A stretch of DNA of 64,000 bases, from positions 1 through 64,000 of the forward strand of contig NZ_JALJZV010000001.1 of the NCBI RefSeq assembly GCF_024171535.1, in the 5' to 3' direction. Source of the stretch: Flavobacterium sp. HSC-61S13 (GTDB lineage: Bacteria; Bacteroidota; Bacteroidia; Flavobacteriales; Flavobacteriaceae). The first letter of the stretch is position 1. Every line of letters starts with the position of its first letter. A program made the position numbers and the translations under genes. The notes below the pieces were generated by a model, which searched no databases, was not told the origin of the DNA, and worked only from the letters and a program-made list of their open reading frames with translations. Shown piece after piece: positions 51,862-60,575 of this stretch.

Positions 51862-52557
51862 ATGAAAAAACTATCTGTATTATTTGCAACCCTATTAATG
51901 GCTATTACTATGAATGCACAAAATCCTTCAGGTATACAAACTCCACAGATCGCAGTTAGCGGTTCTGGAAAAGTATCTATAAAACCCGATCAAGCTAATA
52001 TTACAATTGGTACTGAAAATCGCGGTAGTGATGCAGTAATTGTAAAAAAAGAAAATGATGTGGCTATTGCTAACATCATCAAGTATATTAAAAAAATGAA
52101 AATCTCAGAAAATGATTATCAAACGCAACGCGTTAATCTTTATAAAAACAGAGATTATGAAACGAAGTTAGATTACTTTCAAGCAAACCAAACCATTACG
52201 ATTCAATTAAAAGATTTATCTAAATACGAAGAGTTAATGTTGGGATTGATTCAAGCAGGTGCTAATCAAATTCAAGGTGTAGAGTTTAAGTCTTCTAAAG
52301 CAGCTGATTATCAAACAGAAGCTAGAACGAAAGCAGTAGCTGATGCTAAGAAAAAAGCAACGGATTACGCAAATGCTTTAGGCCAAAAAGTTGGGAAAGC
52401 GATATTTGTATCGGACGAATCAACTTCTTACTCACCAAGACCAATGATGTATGCTGCTAAATCAGCGGTTTCTGAGGATATGGCTTTAGATCAAACTTTA
52501 GCAATAGGCGAAATTGAAGTTAATTCAAATGTATCAATCAATTTTAGTTTGGAATAG
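51862..52557 (+). CDS. SIMPL-domain exported protein (DUF541)
   Basis: A 231-residue secreted or periplasmic protein with a signal peptide (LSVLFATLLMAITMNAQ). The DUF541/SIMPL domain runs to the end: ISGSGKVSIKPDQANITIG-like strand, KIKKMKISENDYQTQRVNLY, then DYANALGQKVGKAIFVSDES. SIMPL proteins form oligomers and have been linked to oxidative-stress protection or periplasmic chaperone roles; the function here is unproven. Monocistronic with its own terminator. Confidence 0.86.
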   Translation: MKKLSVLFATLLMAITMNAQNPSGIQTPQIAVSGSGKVSIKPDQANITIGTENRGSDAVIVKKENDVAIANIIKYIKKMKISENDYQTQRVNLYKNRDYETKLDYFQANQTITIQLKDLSKYEELMLGLIQAGANQIQGVEFKSSKAADYQTEARTKAVADAKKKATDYANALGQKVGKAIFVSDESTSYSPRPMMYAAKSAVSEDMALDQTLAIGEIEVNSNVSINFSLE

Positions 52558-52585
52558 ATCCTCGACAAACAATATAATAAAAATG

Positions 52586-52616
52586 GAGCTGTCTTTTTAA
52601 GATGGCTCTTTTTTTT
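52586..52616 (+). terminator. Terminator of the SIMPL gene
   Basis: Stem GAGCTGTCTT (52586-52595) with AAGATGGCTC (52599-52608), with one G-U pair and one T-G pair, and a T-run to 52616. Confidence 0.85.
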
Positions 52617-52711
52617 AGTGATCGGTGACTAGTTATCCGTGATCAGTACATTCTGTGCATGTCAAAGTGAAGTGTTGAAGCGGTGCTATAAAAAAGTGAT
52701 TAATTGTTAGC

Positions 52712-52747
52712 AACAAAAAAAGCCTTAGATAAATTTCTAAGGCTTTT
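52712..52747 (-). terminator. Terminator of the DUF2853 gene
   Basis: Stem AAAAGCCTTAGA (52718-52729) with TCTAAGGCTTTT (52736-52747). On the minus strand it ends in a T-run (complement of 52714-52721), 25 bp past the DUF2853 stop. Confidence 0.85.
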
Positions 52748-52772
52748 GACTTTTAAAGGTGATACTTTAAAA

Positions 52773-53117
52773 TTATTTTTTGTAAACGCTTTCTTTTTTG
52801 AAATGAACCGTCAAAAGATAATAGACAACAGCTCTGTATTTATTTCTGTTAGAATCGCCGTATTGATGCATTACTTTAGCAATGGCTTCATCTAATTTTG
52901 GAGAATCTTCAAGACCTAATTTTTTGATTAAAAAATTCTGTCTTACTGTTAATAGCTCTTCTTTAGAAGTTCCAGCTACCGTAGAGGAATCTTTATTGTA
53001 AATAGATGGTCCACATCCAATAGTGACTTTTTCCAATAATTCCATATTTGGCGTAACGCCGCATTTGTCTTTTAAATCTGCCGCGTACTTTTCAATTAAT
53101 TCAGCTCTTTTACTCAT
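52773..53117 (-). CDS. DUF2853 family protein
   Basis: A 114-residue soluble protein of family DUF2853 (begins MSKRAELIEKYAADLKDKCG and contains GCGPSIYNKDSSTVAGTSKE, with the C-terminal NKYRAVVYYLLTVHFKKES). It is predicted all-helical. No function is known. It lies just before menD on the same strand (67 bp gap) and has its own terminator, so it may be cotranscribed from the menD promoter. Confidence 0.88.
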   Translation of the reverse strand: MSKRAELIEKYAADLKDKCGVTPNMELLEKVTIGCGPSIYNKDSSTVAGTSKEELLTVRQNFLIKKLGLEDSPKLDEAIAKVMHQYGDSNRNKYRAVVYYLLTVHFKKESVYKK

Positions 53118-53184
53118 TTTATTTTTTTATTGGTTATACTCAAATATAATAAAATTTTATAAGTTAGCATATAATTATAAAAGA

Positions 53185-54849
53185 TTATTTAACTAAGTTA
53201 TTAAAATAATCTTTCAAAACTGCGTCGTTTATCAGTGTGGGAGTTTGGATTTCTAATAGCGAAGCTTTGTTGTTATTGGTCCAAAACTCGGTCAATACCT
53301 CGTTTAATTCCCCTTCAGCTGTAGCGCGATAGTAATTCAAGTCATATAACTTAGCGAGATTTGAAATATCCAAGTGATGATGGGTTTCAAAATAGGTGTG
53401 AAAAATATCATTTTCGACATGTCCCGGAAGGATTCTAAATATTCCTCCGCCACGGTTATTGATCAGGATAATTTTAAAGTTTTTGGGAATATAGTTGTTC
53501 CACAGCGCGTTGCTGTCATAGAGAAAGCCGATGTCACCGGTAATGAGTATATTGGGTTTCTCACTACCAATGGCTGCGCCAATAGCGGTAGAAGTACTCC
53601 CGTCAATACCGCTAGTTCCTCGATTGCAAAAAACTTCTATACTGCTATCGATAGGAAACAACTGAGCATAGCGGATAGCGGCACTGTTGCTGATTTGCAA
53701 TTGACTGTTTTGAGGCAATTGTGGAAATACTATTTCAAAAGCTTTCATATCTGAAAATGGAATACCTTTTAGAAATTCGTGCTGACTGTGTTGTCGTTGT
53801 TGCTGAATTTGATCAATCCAACCTTGATATGGGCTGCTTGGATGGTAGTTGTTTAGGTGTTGCTGAAGTTGACTAAAAAAGTTTTCAGCCGTGCTTGTAA
53901 TGCGATCTGTCAAACAATCATAAGTATCATAGAAGCGCAAGGTATCGATATGCCAATGGGCTTCGGGACTGTATTTTCGCAAAAAGTTTTTGATTCTCTT
54001 AGAGATGATCATACCACCAAAAGTAACCAGTAGATCCGGTTGTAGCTGTAGAAAATCTTCCTGTTCAAAAGCAGTGATAATCGTATCGATATTGTATACG
54101 AAATGAGTATGATGTACGTTAGAAGTCGTTTCAGTCATAACGAGCACAGTCGGATCGTTAGCGAAGAGATCGATGGTGCTTTGTGATAGGGCTTCCGGTG
54201 TATTTACACCGATAAGAATCAGTTTTTTGGCATATTTTTTCCATTGCTCAGCGTATAATTCTATAGGAATATCGGAGACTTCTGGTTGGATATTGTCCAC
54301 CAATTTTGGAACATAAGTTAACTGATCAACGGTGTTATACAACGGTTCCTCAAAGGGAGCATTTATATGTACCGGACCCTTTTTGTAAATTGCCTGATTT
54401 ATAGCTTCTTGAATAAAACGATCGTTTTGTTCTGAGGCCTTTTCATGCAAGTTCGCGTTGTAAAGTATGTGATTGTCGTAAACATCTCGTTGTCGGATGG
54501 TTTGTCCATCACCGATGTCAATTTTATTAGAAGGTCGATCAGCGGAAATGACCACCAATGGGATCTGACTATAAAAAGCTTCTGCGACTGCAGGATAATA
54601 ATTGAGTAGGGCTGAACCCGATGTACACACTACAGCTGTTGGAAATTGAATTTGTTGTGCAATTCCCATGGCAAAAAATGCAGCACAGCGCTCGTCTGCG
54701 ATACTATAACATCTAAAAAAAGGATCACTGGCAAAACCGATCGTTAAAGGGGCATTGCGAGATCCTGGAGAAATGATAATATGTTGAATTTTTTTAGATT
54801 TACAGATTTCGATAATGCTTTGTGCAAGTTCTATTTCGGGGTATATCAT
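53185..54849 (-). CDS. menD: 2-Succinyl-5-enolpyruvyl-6-hydroxy-3-cyclohexene-1-carboxylate synthase
   Basis: A 554-residue thiamine-diphosphate enzyme that joins isochorismate and 2-oxoglutarate in menaquinone synthesis. The N-terminal segment IIISPGSRNAPLTIGFAS, FPTAVVCTSGSALLNYYPAV, the central domain, and the ThDP/Mg motif ILITGDIGFLYDSNALWN with ILINNRGGGIFRILPGH are typical. Length is normal. It lies 26 kb from menC/menA/menB; menF and menH are not in the window. A TATCTTTG box 17-24 bp before the start fits a promoter. Confidence 0.94.
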   Translation of the reverse strand: MIYPEIELAQSIIEICKSKKIQHIIISPGSRNAPLTIGFASDPFFRCYSIADERCAAFFAMGIAQQIQFPTAVVCTSGSALLNYYPAVAEAFYSQIPLVVISADRPSNKIDIGDGQTIRQRDVYDNHILYNANLHEKASEQNDRFIQEAINQAIYKKGPVHINAPFEEPLYNTVDQLTYVPKLVDNIQPEVSDIPIELYAEQWKKYAKKLILIGVNTPEALSQSTIDLFANDPTVLVMTETTSNVHHTHFVYNIDTIITAFEQEDFLQLQPDLLVTFGGMIISKRIKNFLRKYSPEAHWHIDTLRFYDTYDCLTDRITSTAENFFSQLQQHLNNYHPSSPYQGWIDQIQQQRQHSQHEFLKGIPFSDMKAFEIVFPQLPQNSQLQISNSAAIRYAQLFPIDSSIEVFCNRGTSGIDGSTSTAIGAAIGSEKPNILITGDIGFLYDSNALWNNYIPKNFKIILINNRGGGIFRILPGHVENDIFHTYFETHHHLDISNLAKLYDLNYYRATAEGELNEVLTEFWTNNNKASLLEIQTPTLINDAVLKDYFNNLVK

Positions 54850-54865
54850 AGCTGAAAGTAAAACT

Positions 54866-54873
54866 CAAAGATA
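54866..54873 (-). promoter_or_regulatory. Putative -7 box TATCTTTG of menD
   Basis: A perfect TAnnTTTG on the minus strand, 16 bp before the menD ATG at 54849, identical in sequence to the uvrA box. No well-spaced -33 TTG. Confidence 0.5.
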
Positions 54874-54922
54874 CAAACAATGCAATAGAAATCTATAAAT
54901 CCAAAAAGATATATTAGCAGTT

Positions 54923-55510
54923 TTAACCCTTAATCCATTTTTTTACATCTGGATCATTTGGAAGGATTCTCGGTCCAACTACTTGAACTAGTTTTCCGTT
55001 TTCATCGATCAAGTATTTTTGGAAATTCCATTCTACTTGACTGTCTTGTAGTCCGTTTAATTCTTTTTTCGTCAAAAATTGATATATGGCAGCCATATCA
55101 TCTCCTTTAACCGAAATTTTCTCCATCATTGGAAAGGTCACACCGTAGTTTTTAGTACAGAAAGCAGAAATCTCCTTGTTGGATCCCGGCTCTTGTGAAC
55201 CAAAATTATTGGCTGGAAATCCTACTATGATAAAGTTTTTGTCTTTAAATTCTTGATAGATACTTTGTAGTTGTTCGTATTGAGGTGTTAATCCACATTC
55301 CGAAGCGGTATTGACTATCATGACCTTTTTTCCCTTTAAGGACGCAAAATCAAATTCATTGCCCTCAATGTCTTTAACTTTAAACTGATAGATCGTATTT
55401 TCTTGATTTTTTTCTGTCATGGTTGTGTTCTTGTCTGTGTTTTTGTTTTGCGCGATATTGTTACAACTAAAAAGAAATAACAATCCGCATGCTAAGGCCA
55501 ATCTTTTCAT
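54923..55510 (-). CDS. Glutathione peroxidase-family lipoprotein
   Basis: A 195-residue exported lipoprotein of the glutathione/thioredoxin peroxidase family. The lipobox is LLFLFSCNN (Cys16). The catalytic Cys is in VNTASECGLTPQYEQLQSIY, the second motif FPANNFGSQEPGSNKEI, and the Trp/Asn site VEWNFQKYLIDENGKLV. Unlike animal enzymes the active residue is Cys, not selenocysteine. Substrates could be peroxides with thioredoxin as donor. It sits alone with a wide gap (529 bp) downstream of the accessory region. Confidence 0.88.
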   Translation of the reverse strand: MKRLALACGLLFLFSCNNIAQNKNTDKNTTMTEKNQENTIYQFKVKDIEGNEFDFASLKGKKVMIVNTASECGLTPQYEQLQSIYQEFKDKNFIIVGFPANNFGSQEPGSNKEISAFCTKNYGVTFPMMEKISVKGDDMAAIYQFLTKKELNGLQDSQVEWNFQKYLIDENGKLVQVVGPRILPNDPDVKKWIKG

Positions 55511-56039
55511 CTGATTTTTTTTATAAAGTTAATTAAAATATACCACAACATCTTTTGGTTGACGTTAATTATGTTTTATATAACGCATTAAAAACTAAAA
55601 TAATATATAGTTTAATCATCAAATAATGTATTTAACATTTTTGGCTATTATTAGTATGAAAACCTACTTTCAAAACGGTTTATGTTGCTTTTTTTTATAA
55701 AAATACAACCGTGCTTTTTAGTGTTTTTATCCTTTTATTTTACAATTGTTAGTCATCGATGTTACTATTGTATCAAGCATTTGTTTTTTATTCCGTTTAT
55801 AATCCTAAAATTGAGAAAAACTTGGACATTCAATCAACATCTTTTTGATGGCTAAGCAAAATGGCCCTCAGCCGTTCCCAAAGATTATCTGTCATCTGTT
55901 TAAAACTCAAAAAATTATGTTTATTGAAATTTCGGTTGTAGAGGCGGTTAGAAGCTCAAATGAAGAGTTAAATAGGAGTAAATAAAGGGGTGTTAATCGA
56001 AGAATTTTAAACTGAAGATAATACAATCACAGCAAGCAT
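55511..56039. other. Long AT-rich gap before the accessory region
   Basis: About 530 bp without a supported gene. A 21-codon minus-strand ORF at 55830-55895 (MTDNLWERLRAILLSHQKDV) has a transposase-like look but is too short to assign; it could be a relic. No repeat, promoter box or hairpin stood out. Confidence 0.4.
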
Positions 56040-56744
56040 TTATAGTTTTATCTCCTCGACAAATTTTATTTCGTACTTGATATTCGGAACTGTTTTAACC
56101 GCATAATCCAATACATCACCTTTAAAAGTATATTCTTCTGTTTCTTTTTTAAACATACTTGTGGGAGTAATTACTTTTTTTCCACCTTTTTCCTTGATGA
56201 TTAGTTTGGATGATTTTGCAGGATGATCTATTGATGAATATGCTTTAAGCAACAGTCCATACATAGTATCACTTTGCAAAAAAGCTTTTAATTGTTCTTT
56301 ATCTTCTATGGTTCGATCGATTTTATTTAGATAATTAGTAATTATTTCTCCTTTATATTCCAAAAGTATTTTTTCCTTCGTCTTTTCCCATCGCTGATCC
56401 ATATCAGTCGGTTTGCTAACATCAATTATTTTTCCATTCACATCTACCAATATGGATATTTCATCAAAAATATAGGCGACTTTCTTGATATAGCTGATAT
56501 TATTTGGCCCTTTAATTTCAATATTTATACAGAAAAAATCATATTTCCATATTTTTTCACGAAGTTTGGTTCGGTGTATTTCGACCTCCCTAGTATAAGT
56601 ATTATCTCCGGTATCGCTTTGAACATTTGAAATAAAATGGTAGGTCAGGGCAATGGAATCTGTTCCATTTATTTGCGTGTTATTCTGCGCAAAACAACAC
56701 CAACTAAAAACAACGGAAAGGAAAGGGATTAAAAGGGTTTTCAT
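56040..56744 (-). CDS. Exported protein of unknown function
   Basis: A 234-residue protein with a signal peptide (LLIPFLSVVFSWCCFAQ) and a mature ~215-residue hydrophilic domain. It shows long beta-strands and a K/E-rich middle (TDMDQRWEKTKEKILLEYKG, then EEYTFKGDVLDYAVKTVPN). No family recognised. It lies between two long non-coding gaps, as the first gene of the accessory stretch. No helpful neighbour on the same strand. Confidence 0.65.
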   Translation of the reverse strand: MKTLLIPFLSVVFSWCCFAQNNTQINGTDSIALTYHFISNVQSDTGDNTYTREVEIHRTKLREKIWKYDFFCINIEIKGPNNISYIKKVAYIFDEISILVDVNGKIIDVSKPTDMDQRWEKTKEKILLEYKGEIITNYLNKIDRTIEDKEQLKAFLQSDTMYGLLLKAYSSIDHPAKSSKLIIKEKGGKKVITPTSMFKKETEEYTFKGDVLDYAVKTVPNIKYEIKFVEEIKL

Positions 56745-57454
56745 GTTATAAATTATATTTTGTATTTCTTGGAATTGTATCCCGCCTATTGAGGAGTTTG
56801 ATCCGCCAATTCACCACTGTTTTTATATTGTCTGATAAAGTTGATAAATTTGGGTTGAAGCAGCATTTTTGAGCAGCAATACTTTCAGAAACACTTTGTG
56901 AGTTCTTGTAAGTTGCGAATATAATTATAATTCGCAAGTGTGGACTTAGAAAAACATACTGATGCGTTAAAAAACTAAAGATGGGTAAAAACTTAGTGTT
57001 TTTATTTGCAGAAACTTTCTTTAATTAATATTAAAAAAAACAAAAATTTTCATGCTTTGGATTTAATAAAATCCTATTTTTTGTGTATTTTCGTGTCGAT
57101 TTAATAGAAAATTTAAATGAGTAAAATAAGCGCTTTTAACAAGGGATACTGATGATAAACGTACCTTTTGCGAAATGTTTACTATTACAATATTTTGTTT
57201 TTTTACCATTTTTAAATTTCGATGTGAATAAAACCAGGAACTTAAACTTGGAATAAAATTATAAATAATGATTTGTCTACTAGATGAGTTGGTAAATAAC
57301 GATGGAAGATTAAATGCAAATTTATCTTTCTAGTTATGTGAATTTTGAAAATGAAGTGAGTTTGGTAAGTACTGATATGTATATTGGCACCGATGCTTGA
57401 ATGCAGTTTAGTAAATACTTTTAGTTGGCACATAAAATAACAAAACCTAATTTA
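56745..57454. other. Long gap with candidate coding relics
   Basis: About 710 bp between the exported protein and the alpha/beta hydrolase. An ATG at 57117 opens only 11 codons (MSKISAFNKGY) behind a near-consensus TATTTTCG box. Further on, two plus-strand frames hold short coding-like fragments: 57269-57334 (contains ELVNNDGRLNANLSF) and 57314-57400 (contains NFENEVSLVSTDMYIGTDA). They read like pieces of a decayed gene. No intact gene here. Confidence 0.4.
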
Positions 57455-58549
57455 ATGAATCGATTTCTTATAGTATCACTGTTCTATTCTTTTTTAATTT
57501 CCCATAGTTGTATTGCACAAAATTCAGATCAAACCCAAAAGAATCAAATCGATACGGAGTTTTTTATACCCATTGAAAGAACTAATCTTTACTCCAGGGT
57601 TGTTGGGAATCCTGAAAAACCAATTATCATCACACTTCATGGGGGGCCAGGAGCTTTCAATGTTGACCATGAATTTTATAGAGAGGTATTTGAAAACGAT
57701 TATTTGATGGTTTATTTTGACCAAAGAGGTAGTGGTAAATCGGATGAATTTCGTGATAAAACGATGTTTACTACCGATCAATTTGTCAAAGATTTAGACG
57801 AAGTAGTTAATTATATCAAAGAAAAGTATCCGAATAAAAAGATTAATCTTTTAGGTTCATCTTGGGGTGGAATGTATGGTTTTTTGTACTTGATAAAACA
57901 TCAAGAAAAAATCAATTCATTTATTTGTAATTCGGGGACCGCAAATATTCAACATAATACTCTTGCCTTGATCAAACACGAAAAACAATTAGCGAATAAA
58001 CTTCTTAAAAAAACCGCTGATCCCTCTAAAATAGAGAGATACAATGAAATTCTTAAAAAATTGGATACTATAGAGAAAAGTGGTTTTGACAAAACGTTCT
58101 TTGTTGATATGAATACAATAAGATATGAGTTCCCAAAAGATTTAGGGTTTGATGTTTATTGGGCTCAACCGGAAAAGAAAGCAAAAATAGATGCGCTTTT
58201 GAAAGATCCCGATTTCTATACAAGAAATAAATACACACCGGAACTTTTAGAAAAAGTAATGGAGAGATTTGAGTATATCAACGAAGTTTTTCACGGACAA
58301 GGATCTTACAACAATCTCAATATCTTACACGAAATTTCGATTATTAAGACTCCAACCTTAGTGATACAAGGAGAATTCGACTATGCAATTGGCGTCGAAT
58401 CTGGAAAAATGATTTATAAGGCGTTAAAAAGTGTTCCTAAAAAAGATAAAGAGTTAGTTTACATAAAAAATGCATCTCATAATCTCCCAAGTGAGGAACC
58501 GCAGAAATTGAATGAGTCGTTACAAGCGTTTTTTAAGAAAAACAATTAA
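57455..58549 (+). CDS. Secreted alpha/beta hydrolase, proline-iminopeptidase-like
   Basis: A 364-residue exported S33-type hydrolase. The signal peptide ends SHSCIAQ (a Cys is near the cleavage site, so lipidation is possible). The oxyanion motif is ITLHGGPGAFNVDHEF, the strand YFDQRGSGKSDEF follows, the nucleophile Ser lies in LLGSSWGGMYGFLYL, the Asp in GEFDYAIGVES and the His in IKNASHNLPSEEP. All triad residues are present. Relatives cleave N-terminal prolines or small esters; the substrate is not known. The ATG at 57455 gives the full signal peptide and is preferred over an in-frame TTG at 57425. Confidence 0.85.
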   Translation: MNRFLIVSLFYSFLISHSCIAQNSDQTQKNQIDTEFFIPIERTNLYSRVVGNPEKPIIITLHGGPGAFNVDHEFYREVFENDYLMVYFDQRGSGKSDEFRDKTMFTTDQFVKDLDEVVNYIKEKYPNKKINLLGSSWGGMYGFLYLIKHQEKINSFICNSGTANIQHNTLALIKHEKQLANKLLKKTADPSKIERYNEILKKLDTIEKSGFDKTFFVDMNTIRYEFPKDLGFDVYWAQPEKKAKIDALLKDPDFYTRNKYTPELLEKVMERFEYINEVFHGQGSYNNLNILHEISIIKTPTLVIQGEFDYAIGVESGKMIYKALKSVPKKDKELVYIKNASHNLPSEEPQKLNESLQAFFKKNN

Positions 58550-58732
58550 AATATATCGAATTAAATCTACTTGCACTTTGAAGTATGTTTTTAGGTGGGA
58601 TTAAATTAAGTATTATAGCATTTTAAAAATTGGAATCACAATGTTTTACTTCTTATTAGATGTTATTTTGATTTTTAATAAGGTTATTTTAAGTAAGATG
58701 GTAAACATAAATTACAACTACATTATATAGAT

Positions 58733-59179
58733 ATGACTTGGAAGGAAACAAGATTAGATAACGAACAAATTTATCCAGTGAATAGCATTACCGTTTTTAT
58801 GATGGACACGGAAAATGGCAGACCTGAGACTCATTGGGTAGATAAAGCATACAAAAATTATACATTTAAAAAGGAATGTAAGTTTAACTGTTATATAACG
58901 GTTGACTTCACCGATGCTTTTAATGCTCAAAAAGACCATCTCGACATTGTGGATATTGAAAAGTATTTCACAGCTAATTTGAGAGCAGTCTGTGTTTGTC
59001 ACCTGGTAGCCAGAATTACGACCGATGTAGGAATTAATTTAGAATTTTATGTGGACGATGTTGAAGAAGCTATAAAGAGGTTAAATGAAATTGAGGATGA
59101 TACAGACCGGTTGATTAATTTTGATTGCGAAATTAATGAGGACGAAGAATGGGAAAACGTCTTTGAAATTTTAAACTAA
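58733..59179 (+). CDS. Possible DUF695-like cytosolic protein
   Basis: A 148-residue acidic protein without signal peptide. A region near residues 95-120 (LVARITTDVGINLEFYVDDV, then EEAIKRLNEIEDD) resembles DUF695 domains, in which a strand pair with a Y/F-x-Y/F and D/E-rich helix recurs. This assignment is tentative. Proteins of this size, charge and context are often immunity proteins of polymorphic toxins. No operon partner; 90 bp separates it from the next such gene. Confidence 0.55.
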   Translation: MTWKETRLDNEQIYPVNSITVFMMDTENGRPETHWVDKAYKNYTFKKECKFNCYITVDFTDAFNAQKDHLDIVDIEKYFTANLRAVCVCHLVARITTDVGINLEFYVDDVEEAIKRLNEIEDDTDRLINFDCEINEDEEWENVFEILN

Positions 59180-59270
59180 ACCATAGCATTTTGTATGCAA
59201 ATTCCGAAAGTGCGAATGTTGCTTGAGCTTAATGTAAAATTAGTCATTTACAATACAGATAACTATAGCC

Positions 59271-59720
59271 ATGGAGAAATACTTGCAACCAATTGTCGAT
59301 TTTTTGGATAGTCATCATTGGAGTGATGATGAGGCTGAGTTTGCCCTTATTCAATATGATATTGTGGATGTAATGGAACAAAATCAAATAGGGGTGGAGT
59401 CCGTTCAACCTATATTGGAGTTGATGGAAAAGCACCCTTTAGTAGAGTTCGGAAGTCCTGGGCCCTTGACGCATTTCATCGAGAAATTTTATCAAGAAAA
59501 CAGTCGATTCTATGAAGATTTGTTGTTGCAATCCGTTTTAAAACAACCTACAGTGCATACGGTTTGGTTGCTTAATCGGATAATAAATGGTGTGAAAACT
59601 GAAAATTCTCTAGAATTAATCCAAGTACTAAAATCTATTAGCGTTAACACAGCAATACATCAAGAAATACGTTTAGTTGCGGTAAATTTTTTAGAATACC
59701 AAAGTAAAAACGAGGCATAA
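59271..59720 (+). CDS. Immunity-like helical protein, unknown function
   Basis: A 149-residue acidic all-helical protein that may form HEAT-like repeats. The segment EFGSPGPLTHFIEKFYQENS followed by QPTVHTVWLLNRIINGVK looks like that of proteins encoded beside Rhs/WapA-type toxins in other genomes; I recall the pattern but cannot name the family. A role as toxin immunity protein is inference. It sits in the accessory block without a toxin gene in view. Confidence 0.55.
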   Translation: MEKYLQPIVDFLDSHHWSDDEAEFALIQYDIVDVMEQNQIGVESVQPILELMEKHPLVEFGSPGPLTHFIEKFYQENSRFYEDLLLQSVLKQPTVHTVWLLNRIINGVKTENSLELIQVLKSISVNTAIHQEIRLVAVNFLEYQSKNEA

Positions 59721-59874
59721 CCATCGAAAATCAAAAGGTTTTATAAGGTGATTTGATAATTCAGTTGGATTAGAGCAGTAAATGCGATAACTGTTTTTTA
59801 AAAGAGTCTCAATAATAAAATTTGCTATTGTAGAGGGCATTAAAGTATTCATGGTTAACCAAACTAAAAGAAAT

Positions 59875-60429
59875 ATGAAATTACAACTGTTGTTTTTACT
59901 TGTATTGGTTTGGGGTTGTGGTACCAAAAAAACGAGTATGCACAGGGCAACTCAGCTAAAATTTGGGGTAGAGCAGACCCGATTTTTGGTAGGAGATGTC
60001 AATAATGATCAAGAAAAAGACACGGCATTTATAACTTTGAAACGCAACTTAGAAACCGGAGAAGTAGTTTTTGGACCGGATAATTATGCGATAGATATTG
60101 AATTTTCAAACGGTATTCCGAAAATAAGTATCTATCAAAGTTTAGGGGTTTTTGTGGTTAAAACGGACGATTTAAATGGGGATCAGGCTAATGAAATAAT
60201 CCTTTTTTCTCAGACCAATCAAGGTTATTGGAATGATGTTACCGTATGGTCTTTTATGGGAGGAAATTGGAATCAAATCGGACAGACAAAAGCATTTGCT
60301 TCAGAGAATAAGGACTTTGAAAATAGAATAATTAACGAGAATGGTCGGTATTATTTAATTGGAGAAGATCCTTGGGAACTGGATGCACTAGGAGGGTTTA
60401 AAAAAACAAAAGTTAAAATAGTAAACTAA
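59875..60429 (+). CDS. Lipoprotein with FG-GAP/VCBS-like repeats
   Basis: A 184-residue lipoprotein. The lipobox is VLVWGCGTKK. Two acidic loops resemble the Ca-binding repeats of FG-GAP/VCBS proteins: FLVGDVNNDQEKDTAFITL and VVKTDDLNGDQANEIILFSQ (Asp-x-Asn-x-Asp spacing). The remainder is beta-rich, with GYWNDVTVWSFMGGNWNQIG. It may bind calcium or adhere to surface glycans; nothing more can be said. An upstream in-frame ATG at 59851 would add eight residues before the signal and is less likely. Confidence 0.7.
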   Translation: MKLQLLFLLVLVWGCGTKKTSMHRATQLKFGVEQTRFLVGDVNNDQEKDTAFITLKRNLETGEVVFGPDNYAIDIEFSNGIPKISIYQSLGVFVVKTDDLNGDQANEIILFSQTNQGYWNDVTVWSFMGGNWNQIGQTKAFASENKDFENRIINENGRYYLIGEDPWELDALGGFKKTKVKIVN

Positions 60430-60575
60430 AAAAATCACCCGGGTTATGGAGCACTATATAGTGGATGGGGTCAATGGTTGATCAGGCGATGGCTTAGGGA
60501 AACAAGGCCGATTATACCCATATAGATGCTGTAATACCGATATGTTTTTTATAAATCACGAAAATAAAGATTAAA

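Noticed and set aside
53374..53754. 126-codon plus-strand ORF within menD
   Set aside because: Reverse-frame shadow of menD.
55830..55895. 21-codon minus-strand ORF resembling a transposase N-terminus
   Set aside because: Too short to assign, and flanked by stops in the same frame; kept only as a possible relic in the gap description.
56746..56937. 63-codon minus-strand ORF directly upstream of the exported protein
   Set aside because: No signal, domain or promoter, and unlike its neighbours; not convincing as a gene.
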